39,561 bases of DNA, taken from JAZLIT01 sp045617525 (GTDB taxonomy: Bacteria > Bacillota > Bacilli > Bacillales_A > Planococcaceae). A program made the position numbers and the translations under genes. This document shows, piece after piece, positions 32,952-39,561 of this stretch. Each line of letters opens with the position of its first letter. Position 1 is the first letter of the stretch. The notes under the pieces are model-generated. The model was not told the DNA's origin and did not search any database. It saw only the letters and a program-made list of their open reading frames with translations. The DNA is taken from assembly GCA_045617525.1 (NCBI GenBank), contig JAZLIT010000045.1, positions 1-39,561 on the forward strand, read 5' to 3'.

Positions 32952-33725
32952 ATGACGCGTTTTAAAGAGAAAGTAATAATTATAACTGGTGCCGCTGGAG
33001 GTATCGGAAAAGAGGTTGTTCGAAAATTAGTAAACGAGGAAGCTAAAGTCGTTCTCGTTGATTTAAATGAAGAAGCAATTCAAGCCGTACAAACAGAACT
33101 TGGCCTGACAGATAGCAATAGCTTAGCTATTAAAGCAGATGTTTCTATTGAAGCAAATGTTAAAAACTATGTGGATCAAACCATTGAGAAGTTTGGACGT
33201 ATCGATGGATTTGTAAATAATGCTGGTGTCGAAGGCCCTGCAAAGGCAATTGAAGAGATTACTGAAAAGGATATTGACTTTGTTTATGGGATAAATATTA
33301 AAGGTGTTTTATTTGGCCTTAAATATGTATTACCTATTATGAAGCAACAAAAATCTGGTGCTATAGTCAACACTTCTTCTGTTGCTGGTTTAATTGGTTC
33401 ACCAAGCATGGTTTTGTATAACTCCTCAAAGCATGCAGTAATGGGGATTAATAAGGTTGCTGCACTTGAAGCTGCTGCATTTAATGTTCGGGTCAACACT
33501 GTGAACCCTGGTGTTATTAATACACAAATGATGCGTAAGATTGAAAATAATGTAGCGCCAGGTGCAGGTGAGGCTGCAAGGGCTGCTTACAATGACGCAG
33601 TTCCCATGAAGCGTTACGGCGAACCAGAAGAAGTGGCGAATGTTATTGCATTCTTATTATCAGATGAAGCTTCCTACGTAAGTTCCTCTTCCTTTACAAT
33701 TGACGGAGCGCTATATAACGTATAA
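32952..33725 (+). CDS. SDR-family NAD(P)-dependent oxidoreductase
   Basis: A 257-aa classical short-chain dehydrogenase. The cofactor motif TGAAGGIG is at 12-19, with Asp37 (VVLVDLNEE) suggesting NAD rather than NADP preference. The structural NNAG is at 89-92. The catalytic residues are Ser142/143, Tyr156 and Lys160 (YNSSK). AAGGAGG precedes the ATG. It forms a single-gene unit ending at a hairpin. The substrate cannot be told; glucose/ribitol-type or 3-oxoacyl-type SDRs look alike at this level. Confidence 0.92.
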   Translation: MTRFKEKVIIITGAAGGIGKEVVRKLVNEEAKVVLVDLNEEAIQAVQTELGLTDSNSLAIKADVSIEANVKNYVDQTIEKFGRIDGFVNNAGVEGPAKAIEEITEKDIDFVYGINIKGVLFGLKYVLPIMKQQKSGAIVNTSSVAGLIGSPSMVLYNSSKHAVMGINKVAALEAAAFNVRVNTVNPGVINTQMMRKIENNVAPGAGEAARAAYNDAVPMKRYGEPEEVANVIAFLLSDEASYVSSSSFTIDGALYNV

Positions 33726-33755
33726 TCCAGACTTTCACGTCAAATTTATTCTAAA

Positions 33756-33787
33756 AAGCCATGCACACTCCTTGTGCATGGCTTTCT
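33756..33787. terminator. Terminator after the SDR gene
   Basis: AAGCCATGCACA pairs with TGTGCATGGCTT over a short loop. The plus-strand tail is TCTTGATT; on the minus strand the tail is TTTTT. Confidence 0.75.
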
Positions 33788-33893
33788 TGATTGGGCGATT
33801 ATACTATTGGATTTACCCTCATTAAACTTCCATTTTGTGCTATACTGCATAAATGAAACATAAACTAGAAATTCCACTAAGAAAGGACTACAT

Positions 33894-35075
33894 ATGACAA
33901 AAGATCAACACAAAAAATTAGCATTACTAATGCTTAACATGTTTATTGCAGTAGGGAGCTTCGGAATTATTATTCCTATCATCCCTGAATACTTAAAAGA
34001 GATTGGACAGGGCGGAACCGCTGCCGGTCTAATTATTGCCATCTTCGCATTTGCACAATTTATCGTTTCACCCATTGGTGGTAAGTGGACCGACAAATAC
34101 GGTCGTCGTCCAATGATTAATCTGGGACTTTTCACACTAGCTATTTCAATGTTCATCTTCTATTTTGCAGATTCAATTGGCTTACTTTATTTATCTAGAG
34201 CAATCGGCGGGATTGGATGTGCATTCTTAATTCCTGCCATTTATGCTTACGTTGCGGACATTACAACAATGGATCAACGTGCTAAAGGAAATAGTTTTAT
34301 CTCCGCGTCGATGTCACTTGGTATCGTAGTTGGACCTGGAATTGGGGGATATTTAGCGGAGTTTGGCTTAAAAACTCCATTATTAGTGTCAGCAATTGTG
34401 GGTGTACTTGCATTTGTGGTGTCATTCTTTTCTTTAAAAGAAAGTATGCCTACTGAGACTGAGGCCGAACACGTACCTGATTCATCAATGGTTAAGGACA
34501 TCCTTTTATCTGTTAAAAAGCCGTTCTTTATTCCATTAGTCATTACATTAATTATGAGCTTCGGTTTAATGGCGTATGAAACAGTACTTGGCCTATATGT
34601 TACCGACCAATTCAGTGCTACAACTAAAGATATTGCCTTTATGATAACAGCTACAGGTTTGGTTGGCGTAATTATGCAACTATTCGTGGTAGATAAGTTA
34701 GTGCGTATTATGGGTGAGTTAAATGTTGTGAAGTTATTCTTAATCGTCACAGCAATTGCTTTCCTCCTATCAATCATTGCCGGAAGTTATTCGATGTTCT
34801 TCGTGATTTCGCTAATCATCTTCCTTGCTACATCGATATTGCGCCCAGTATTAACGACCCTTATTTCGAAACTGGCCGGTAAAGAACAAGGCTTTGCAAT
34901 GGGGATGAATAATGCGTATATGAGTATCGGAAATATTTTGGGGCCACTTATGGCTGGTGCCCTGTACGACATTCGTATTTTATACCCGTTTATCGCGGGG
35001 TTAATTATCTTAGTGTTAACGACTATTTTCACATTCATGTGGAAAGGTCCAAAGCTTGCCGATAATGTGGGATGA
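33894..35075 (+). CDS. MFS transporter, drug:H+ antiporter (NorA/Bmr/TetA-like) type
   Basis: 393 aa with 12 hydrophobic segments. The loop 2-3 motif GGKWTDKYGRRP (motif A of the major facilitator superfamily) and the antiporter motif in helix 5 (SLGIVVGPGIGGYLAE, motif C) are clear, which place it among 12-helix drug efflux carriers. GAAAGGA precedes the ATG. It is a single-gene unit with a possible TATACT -10 near 33842. The substrate is unknown; nothing in the neighbourhood identifies it. Confidence 0.92.
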   Translation: MTKDQHKKLALLMLNMFIAVGSFGIIIPIIPEYLKEIGQGGTAAGLIIAIFAFAQFIVSPIGGKWTDKYGRRPMINLGLFTLAISMFIFYFADSIGLLYLSRAIGGIGCAFLIPAIYAYVADITTMDQRAKGNSFISASMSLGIVVGPGIGGYLAEFGLKTPLLVSAIVGVLAFVVSFFSLKESMPTETEAEHVPDSSMVKDILLSVKKPFFIPLVITLIMSFGLMAYETVLGLYVTDQFSATTKDIAFMITATGLVGVIMQLFVVDKLVRIMGELNVVKLFLIVTAIAFLLSIIAGSYSMFFVISLIIFLATSILRPVLTTLISKLAGKEQGFAMGMNNAYMSIGNILGPLMAGALYDIRILYPFIAGLIILVLTTIFTFMWKGPKLADNVG

Positions 35076-35080
35076 ATAGC

Positions 35081-35123
35081 AAAAAATCCGCTCGTGCATA
35101 ATAAATGCCCGAGCGGATTTTTA
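35081..35123. terminator. Bidirectional terminator between MFS and 187-aa genes
   Basis: AAAATCCGCTCGtGCA pairs with TGCcCGAGCGGATTTT, with A and T runs on the outer sides, so it can serve both convergent genes. Confidence 0.9.
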
Positions 35124-35126
35124 TAT

Positions 35127-35690
35127 TTAAGCTTGTTCGATTCTCTCTAATAGCGTGAAGACGAATGTATAAAGTAAGTCATATACTTCGCCAAAAGTCA
35201 TATCATCGCGGAAGCCAGTCATTGAATCAAGTGCGATATTCATTTCCCATACGCCCTCTACACCTTCAAATGCCACACTGCTCTTTGCCTGCTCCAAATC
35301 TAGTGTCGCAAGTAAATGTGCTTGGATATCCGCTCTATATTTTCTTTGAAGCGCAACAGCAAACATCGCCGTATACACTTCAAATGCCTCATCAAATTCA
35401 AGTGCAAAAGCATCCGTGCGAATATGATCTAGCTCTGCCATTTCTGCATACACGAACTCTGCTTGATTTTCTTTAATGTAGCTGATTTTCGTCGCTAAAA
35501 ATTCTGTACCTTCCTCAGCGATTAACTCTTCAGTCTCTTTATTGCAGCGCTCTATAACTGTAAACGTTAATTCCTTATCGCTTGCTTCAGTTGTTAGCTC
35601 ATGCTTTTCTGCATATTGCTTTTCAATTGGTAAAAGTGCTAAACCTTTACCTTGTTCTTCAATTAGTTTAGTAAATTTTTTCTTTAACAT
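35127..35690 (-). CDS. Uncharacterised 187-aa acidic protein
   Basis: Starts MLKKKFTKLIEEQGKGLALL; the rest is acidic and mostly helical, with the segments KISYIKENQAEFVYAEMAEL and DDMTFGEVYDLLYTFVFTLL. There is no signal peptide or membrane segment, so it should be cytosolic. AAAGGAG precedes the ATG. I have a vague memory of similar Bacillaceae proteins carrying a doubtful branched-chain aminotransferase label; no aminotransferase motif is visible, so I do not use it. It is a single-gene unit ending at a shared terminator. Confidence 0.8.
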   Translation of the reverse strand: MLKKKFTKLIEEQGKGLALLPIEKQYAEKHELTTEASDKELTFTVIERCNKETEELIAEEGTEFLATKISYIKENQAEFVYAEMAELDHIRTDAFALEFDEAFEVYTAMFAVALQRKYRADIQAHLLATLDLEQAKSSVAFEGVEGVWEMNIALDSMTGFRDDMTFGEVYDLLYTFVFTLLERIEQA

Positions 35691-35781
35691 TTTCGGGCTC
35701 CTTTAGTCAATAACATTACGTTTAGTATACTGCTTCATACACATCAAAACAAATATAGTAGTGATTGTAGTTCTACCTATA

Positions 35782-35826
35782 AAATAAAACACGCAAACCT
35801 CCATTTAAATAGAGGCTCGCGCGTTT
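35782..35826 (-). terminator. Probable terminator of the 69-aa protein gene
   Basis: On the minus strand an imperfect ACGC...CCTC / GAGG...GCGT hairpin with an AT loop is followed by TTTTATTTTAT, directly after the stop codon. Confidence 0.55.
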
Positions 35827-35830
35827 ATTG

Positions 35831-36040
35831 TTAGCGTGATTCTTTCGGTGGTTGGCACGTATCACATTTGCGTTGTGCATTATTCTTAAATTTTGTGAAT
35901 GTCTTTTCAAAATTAGTGCCACAAGCACATTTGAATAATAACTTTTGTGAGAAACCATGGTATTCAGTTGATAGTAGCTTGCTTTCAGAGTTTTTTACCA
36001 CAAACTCTTGAATTTTACTAATCGTCCATTTTTTATTCAT
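35831..36040 (-). CDS. Small putative zinc-binding protein
   Basis: 69 aa, start MNKKWTISKIQEFVVKNSES. The second half carries CACGT...CDTCQ, two CxC/CxxC pairs that could hold one zinc ion. The order (helical WTISKIQEF, then LLSTEYHGFSQKLLFKCACG, then FEKTFTKFKN) resembles the short repeats found at the start of phage and homing-nuclease-like proteins, here alone without a nuclease domain. A TTG further upstream overlaps the GGAGGTG ribosome site, so ATG 36040 is the start. A TATAAT lies about 75 bases upstream. Function unknown. Confidence 0.7.
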   Translation of the reverse strand: MNKKWTISKIQEFVVKNSESKLLSTEYHGFSQKLLFKCACGTNFEKTFTKFKNNAQRKCDTCQPPKESR

Positions 36041-36240
36041 TATTAACACCTCCAACTTTTATATAACGGAGGCTTCAAAACCTTCCGAACCTTTTTATCT
36101 TCCTAAGTGCTCCATTATAACATGGGAAGTCCAATACGATAAATGTTTATCATCAATTTTATTATTACCCACTTAAATTGAGTAAGATTCACTCCTTTCA
36201 TTCACAGAATACTTATTTAAATAGGTTTTTCATTTTTCTA
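36041..36240. other. Intergenic leader and spacer, no gene seen
   Basis: About 200 AT-rich bases. The right-to-left part holds the leader of the 69-aa gene, including a TATAAT near 36115 and a GGAAGG/CCTCC element that could fold near the ribosome site. The rest shows no ORF or repeat. Confidence 0.4.
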
Positions 36241-36255
36241 TGGTATTATATGAAT

Positions 36256-36392
36256 ATAGCAAGGAAGCAAACGTTTTGACATCGAATCAGTTTGATTTTA
36301 TAGTCACATTGATTGGGTGCCAAACCCTCAGAGTTTTTTAGGAACGAAGAACTCTACCGCAGCATCTCTTTATTGAGGTGCTGCTTTTATTT
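36256..36392 (+). ncRNA. Candidate stand-alone small RNA, about 135 nt
   Basis: An extended -10 box, TGgTATTAT (36241-36249), would start an RNA near 36256. It contains successive possible hairpins: AATCAgtTTGATT, GGGTgccaaACCC and AGAGTT...AACTCT. It ends in a terminator, GCAGCATCTC-tttatt-GAGGTGCTGC (36359-36384), plus TTTTATTTT. No plus-strand gene follows, because the next gene is convergent, so this is not a leader. I cannot match it to a known RNA family. Confidence 0.45.
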
Positions 36393-36424
36393 TGCCTTTT
36401 TTTGCATGCTATGAATTATAAAAT

Positions 36425-36466
36425 AAAAAAAAGGCGTACACCCAAGCTCGGGTTTACGCCTTTTTA
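36425..36466 (-). terminator. Terminator of the CstA-family gene
   Basis: GGCGTAaACCC pairs with GGGTgTACGCC, followed by a T8 run on the minus strand, 7 bases after the stop codon. Confidence 0.9.
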
Positions 36467-36472
36467 TTTCTC

Positions 36473-37933
36473 TTAACTTACGGTACTAGCTTCATATTCC
36501 GAAACATCTTCATCTAATTCCATAGATTCTCTACGTTTTTTAAATGCCGTAATAAAGAACACTGCAATAACAACAACCGTTGCGATTGTGCCTCCGATAT
36601 ACGAAGCAGTTAATGGCATTCCGAAGCCCATCGTCGGCTCATACATGATGTAGACAAATACCATCGATGTCATAAACGCCGCTGGAACAGTTGCAATCCA
36701 GTGGTTTTTCTTCTTTAGGAATAAATACATCGCCCCAACCCATAATGCAATAACAGCGGTTACACCGTTTGCCCATGAGAAGTAGCGCCATAAAACATTG
36801 AAATCAATTTTTGTAAGTGCATATGAAACTGCGAATAATGGAATCGAAATCCATAGACGGCTTACTATTTTTGCTTGTGGGAATTTGAAATAATCCGCAA
36901 TAATCATACGCGCTGCACGGAAAGCTGTATCTCCAGAAGTAATCGGTAAAATAATTACCCCAATTACAGCTAAAGTACCCGCTACAGCACCTAATGTTAC
37001 CATCGATACTTCACTTACAACGCCCGCAGGACCACCTGCAGCTAATAATTCATTTAAGCCAACTGGTCCATTAAATAAGCTCATTGCAGCTGCTGCCCAG
37101 ATCATTGCAATAATCCCTTCAGCAATCATCATTCCGAAGAAAATCTTACGACCTTGACCCTCATTTTGCGTTGTACGCGAAATGATTGGTGTTTGCGTCG
37201 CATGGAAGCCCGATAATGCTCCACATGTAATTGTAAAGAATAACATAGGGAAAATCGGTAATAAGCCTGGGTGCATATTATCAAATGATAATTCTGGAAT
37301 TGATGCACCTTTCACTAATAACATAATCCCTATGCCAAGTGCTGATAAAATTAATACTGCACCAAAATAAGGGTATAATCGCCCTATAATTTTATCAATC
37401 GGTAATAAAGTCGCTAAAATATAATAAGCAAAAATTACTAAAATAATGACAGTTAGCGCCACCGTACCATCTAGTAAATTACTAATTAACATCGCCGGTG
37501 ACGTCACAAATACCGTCCCCACTAATAGTAATAGTAATAATGCAAATACATTTACTACATGCTTCATTGCAATCCCTAAATACTTTGATGCTAATGCCGG
37601 TAAATGTGCCCCTTTATTTCGAATTGAAATCATACCTGTTAAGTAGTCATGTACAGCCCCCGCAAAAATACATCCTACTACAATCCAAATAAATGCTACC
37701 GGTCCGTATAGCGCCCCTGCTATTGGCCCAAATACCGGTCCTGTCCCGGCAATATTTAAAAGTTGGATTAATGAATTTTTTGGTGTAGACATTGGCACAT
37801 AATCTACGCCATCAGCATTTACATAAGCTGGTGTTGGACGCTTTGCATTGTGCCCAAAAACCTTCTCTACATATTTACCATACGTAAAGTACCCCACAAT
37901 CAATAACACGATTGACACTAAAAATGTAATCAT
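36473..37933 (-). CDS. CstA-family carbon starvation / peptide or pyruvate transporter
   Basis: 486 aa with about 13 hydrophobic segments. Early family motifs are YGKYVEKVFGHNAKRPTPAY, VDYVPMSTPKNSLIQLLNIA, GTGPVFGPIAGALYGPVAF and GAVHDYLTGMISIRNKG. This is the shorter CstA form common in Bacillota (E. coli CstA is about 700 aa). Relatives move peptides or pyruvate when carbon is short. The open frame begins at GTG-like codons upstream, but GGGAGGGG lies just before ATG 37933, so I start there. It is a single-gene unit; the upstream dyad TGTCA-C-TGACA (37990-38000) could be an operator. Confidence 0.93.
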   Translation of the reverse strand: MITFLVSIVLLIVGYFTYGKYVEKVFGHNAKRPTPAYVNADGVDYVPMSTPKNSLIQLLNIAGTGPVFGPIAGALYGPVAFIWIVVGCIFAGAVHDYLTGMISIRNKGAHLPALASKYLGIAMKHVVNVFALLLLLLVGTVFVTSPAMLISNLLDGTVALTVIILVIFAYYILATLLPIDKIIGRLYPYFGAVLILSALGIGIMLLVKGASIPELSFDNMHPGLLPIFPMLFFTITCGALSGFHATQTPIISRTTQNEGQGRKIFFGMMIAEGIIAMIWAAAAMSLFNGPVGLNELLAAGGPAGVVSEVSMVTLGAVAGTLAVIGVIILPITSGDTAFRAARMIIADYFKFPQAKIVSRLWISIPLFAVSYALTKIDFNVLWRYFSWANGVTAVIALWVGAMYLFLKKKNHWIATVPAAFMTSMVFVYIMYEPTMGFGMPLTASYIGGTIATVVVIAVFFITAFKKRRESMELDEDVSEYEASTVS

Positions 37934-38109
37934 TCTGCCCCTCCCCATCTAATCAGAATTTTCTGTACATTTTAAAATTAACATGATTTTGTCACTGACA
38001 CAATAATAATCTGGAATACAATCTAAAATATATCTCTTGATTTTTCTAGTTTCATAGTAAAATAATTTATGCTAATTCCAAAATTTTCTAAAATAGGAGG
38101 CGTAACACA

Positions 38110-38413
38110 TTGAACTTTAAATTTACGATTGATGAAGTGCCAGAAACACTGCAGATGTAATCGAGAGAGAGGCAGTTCGAGCCATCCTATTGAAAGAACA
38201 ATTATTATTAGTCATTCAAACAAATAAAGGCGACTATAAGCTTCCAGGTGGGGGTCTAAAATCTCATGAAGACCACGAATCTGCTTTGCTACGTGAAATT
38301 CAAGAAGAAACTGGCTACTTACACTGCAGCGTTCTAAAAATGATTGGCTAGCGCGTGAAACATTGGTATTAAAAGAAATAAAAAATCTTTTATATGTATA
38401 TCCTCATCAATAG
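38110..38413 (+). pseudogene. Broken Nudix hydrolase gene
   Basis: AGGAGG precedes a TTG start, and the peptide NFKFTIDEVPETLQ runs into a stop after 16 codons. One frame over, it continues as VIEREAVRAILLKEQ and a full Nudix box, GGGLKSHEDHESALLREIQE plus ETG. That frame then stops at MIG. A third frame gives a believable C-terminus, WLARETLVLKEIKNLLYVYP. So at least two frame breaks and an internal deletion (the remaining total, about 100 codons, is well short of the usual 150 or so) have killed it. A good terminator still follows. Confidence 0.82.
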
Positions 38414-38414
38414 C

Positions 38415-38455
38415 AAAAGCCAGATCCCAATTCCTTTTGGGTATCTGGCTTTTCA
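38415..38455. terminator. Bidirectional terminator
   Basis: AAAAGCCAGATcCCAA pairs with TTGGGtATCTGGCTTTT. It lies between the Nudix remnant and the convergent SEC-C gene. Confidence 0.85.
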
Positions 38456-38474
38456 CTTTTTACTGGGCGTTCAA

Positions 38475-39561
38475 CTAATTTGCACCGCAGCATTTTTTAT
38501 ATTTTTTACCACTGCCACAATCACATGGATCGTTTCTACCTTGCTTCACTTCTGCCTGTGCTGGTTCATTTACAAGAGGAGAAATATAATTTCTTCCACC
38601 CATTGCACCTATTTCCTTTGCTGTATGACCGCGATTCTCCCAAAGGCGTGATGTATTTGCTACATTCTGAATTAAACCTACAAATTTATTCACATGCGCA
38701 ATATTTTCAAAAGCAAATTGGCCGATAAAATCACTTACAATAGATGAAAAATTTATATCATAGCGCTTTAAATCTAAAAATAAACTATGCAGCTGGCTTT
38801 CTGCTTGTTTTTCATTGCCCTTATAAAATTCTTTAGCTACCGCAGAAATTAATGCCTGCTGCTGCTTCGTTTTTTCATTGTAAGACGGGTTTGTGTACTT
38901 TAATAATTCATTTTTCTCCGGAATGTAATAAGGCTTACCAAAACCATGACGAAGAATTTCCGCTTGCTTCCCAACTAAAGACGCATGGTAGAAGCAATCA
39001 TCCTCCACTACAATATCCATAGCCTCTAGTTCATTTTTATTGTCGTAAGTGACAATCCAGTGCAATACACTATCCGAGCAGCTTATCTTATTGTGCTTGT
39101 TATAGATTTCCAGTAATGTTGAGTACTGAATTATTCCATATAAATGCACACATGCCTTTACATATTCTAAAATTTGCTTATGCTCTTGCACGTCCTTCAG
39201 ATCAACAATATCACTTTTACGATATTTATCATTTAAAATTATATAATTCTCGTGGTCAACTTTGTCCCACTCTGTTTTTTGATATTTGAACGATTTGAAA
39301 AAATAATTTACACGCTCACTATCCGTCGGCACGTAACCTACAGCTTCAGCCCATTCTCGCATTTCAAAAAACATAGGGTCATTTTGATTATTATAGACAG
39401 TCAAAAATTCAGCATAGCCACCTGCTCCGGTAACATTTTCTGGAGGTGCAATGCCCTCTAGCTCAAGTAAAGTTGGGAAGCCAAAATAATAGTCCTCCAC
39501 AATTTCATCTAATGTAACATGAATACGCCAATCGTCGCCCATATCATATGTGTATTGCAGC
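38475..39561 (-). CDS. pRiA4b ORF-3-like protein with C-terminal SEC-C zinc motif (5' end outside window)
   Basis: At least 361 aa. The frame stays open to the window edge, reading LQYTYDMGDDWRIHVTLDEI, so the internal ATG at 39542 is not the start. The YDMGDDW and later PPENVTGAGGYAEFL patterns are typical of the plasmid pRiA4b ORF-3 (IS1096 TnpR-like) domain. The middle 200 residues are helical and unrecognised. The last 20 residues, GRNDPCDCGSGKKYKKCCGA, are a SEC-C zinc-binding motif like that at the SecA C-terminus. The role of the fusion is unknown; SEC-C often marks protein- or nucleic-acid-binding adaptors. No transposase genes or repeats are nearby. Confidence 0.85.
   Translation of the reverse strand, partial: LQYTYDMGDDWRIHVTLDEIVEDYYFGFPTLLELEGIAPPENVTGAGGYAEFLTVYNNQNDPMFFEMREWAEAVGYVPTDSERVNYFFKSFKYQKTEWDKVDHENYIILNDKYRKSDIVDLKDVQEHKQILEYVKACVHLYGIIQYSTLLEIYNKHNKISCSDSVLHWIVTYDNKNELEAMDIVVEDDCFYHASLVGKQAEILRHGFGKPYYIPEKNELLKYTNPSYNEKTKQQQALISAVAKEFYKGNEKQAESQLHSLFLDLKRYDINFSSIVSDFIGQFAFENIAHVNKFVGLIQNVANTSRLWENRGHTAKEIGAMGGRNYISPLVNEPAQAEVKQGRNDPCDCGSGKKYKKCCGAN

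Noticed and set aside
34274..34777. A 167-codon minus-strand open frame inside the MFS gene
   Set aside because: It is antisense to a well-supported transporter gene, has no ribosome site, and its composition follows the opposite strand's codons.

Overview
The window is about 39.6 kb of low-GC Gram-positive chromosome, most like a Planococcaceae member (Lysinibacillus/Solibacillus type). This is inferred from strong AGGAGG-type ribosome sites, S-layer-homology (SLH) anchored surface proteins, a lipoprotein with a Bacillota-style lipobox, a YdjG/YdjI-like pair, a YpcP-like exonuclease and PucR regulators. No rRNA, tRNA, CRISPR array or intact insertion sequence was seen.

Region 1 (1-1410): the 5' end of a MerR-family regulator with its own 19-bp-spacer promoter, a membrane-attached Xre-type regulator, and a spacer. 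Region 2 (1411-15941): a reductive pyrimidine-degradation locus. A leftward operon encodes an M20 carbamoyl-amide hydrolase, dihydropyrimidinase, and the PreT and PreA subunits of dihydropyrimidine dehydrogenase, followed by a 66-aa orphan. A PucR regulator is divergent to it. A rightward pair, a class III aminotransferase and an iron alcohol dehydrogenase, should carry beta-alanine through malonate semialdehyde to 3-hydroxypropionate. Next come a second, shorter PucR-type regulator and a complete NMT1/THI5-type ABC importer. A palindrome, TGTGCA-N2-TGCACA, occurs upstream of or between three of these units and is a candidate operator.

Region 3 (16302-20237): a 5'-3' exonuclease, an SPFH/zinc-ribbon protein with its zinc-ribbon partner, and an OsmC-family protein. 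Region 4 (20370-32325), the most interesting part, looks like one leftward transcription unit for vitamin B12 capture. It starts with a clear cobalamin riboswitch and a riboswitch-associated terminator. It then encodes a 1972-aa SLH-anchored protein with an intrinsic-factor/transcobalamin-like alpha barrel and two DUF4430 (transcobalamin beta-like) domains, a second SLH-anchored alpha-barrel protein, a DUF4430 lipoprotein, and a whole ECF importer (EcfT, a fused double EcfA, and an S component). I infer a relay from S layer to membrane-bound lipoprotein to ECF transporter, assembled from the same two domain types that animals use to bind B12.

Region 5 (32491-39561): a 49-aa small protein, an SDR oxidoreductase, an MFS efflux-type transporter, an unrecognised 187-aa protein, a 69-aa putative zinc-binding protein, a candidate stand-alone small RNA, a CstA-family transporter, a broken Nudix hydrolase gene, and the 3' part of a pRiA4b ORF-3-like protein ending in a SEC-C zinc motif.
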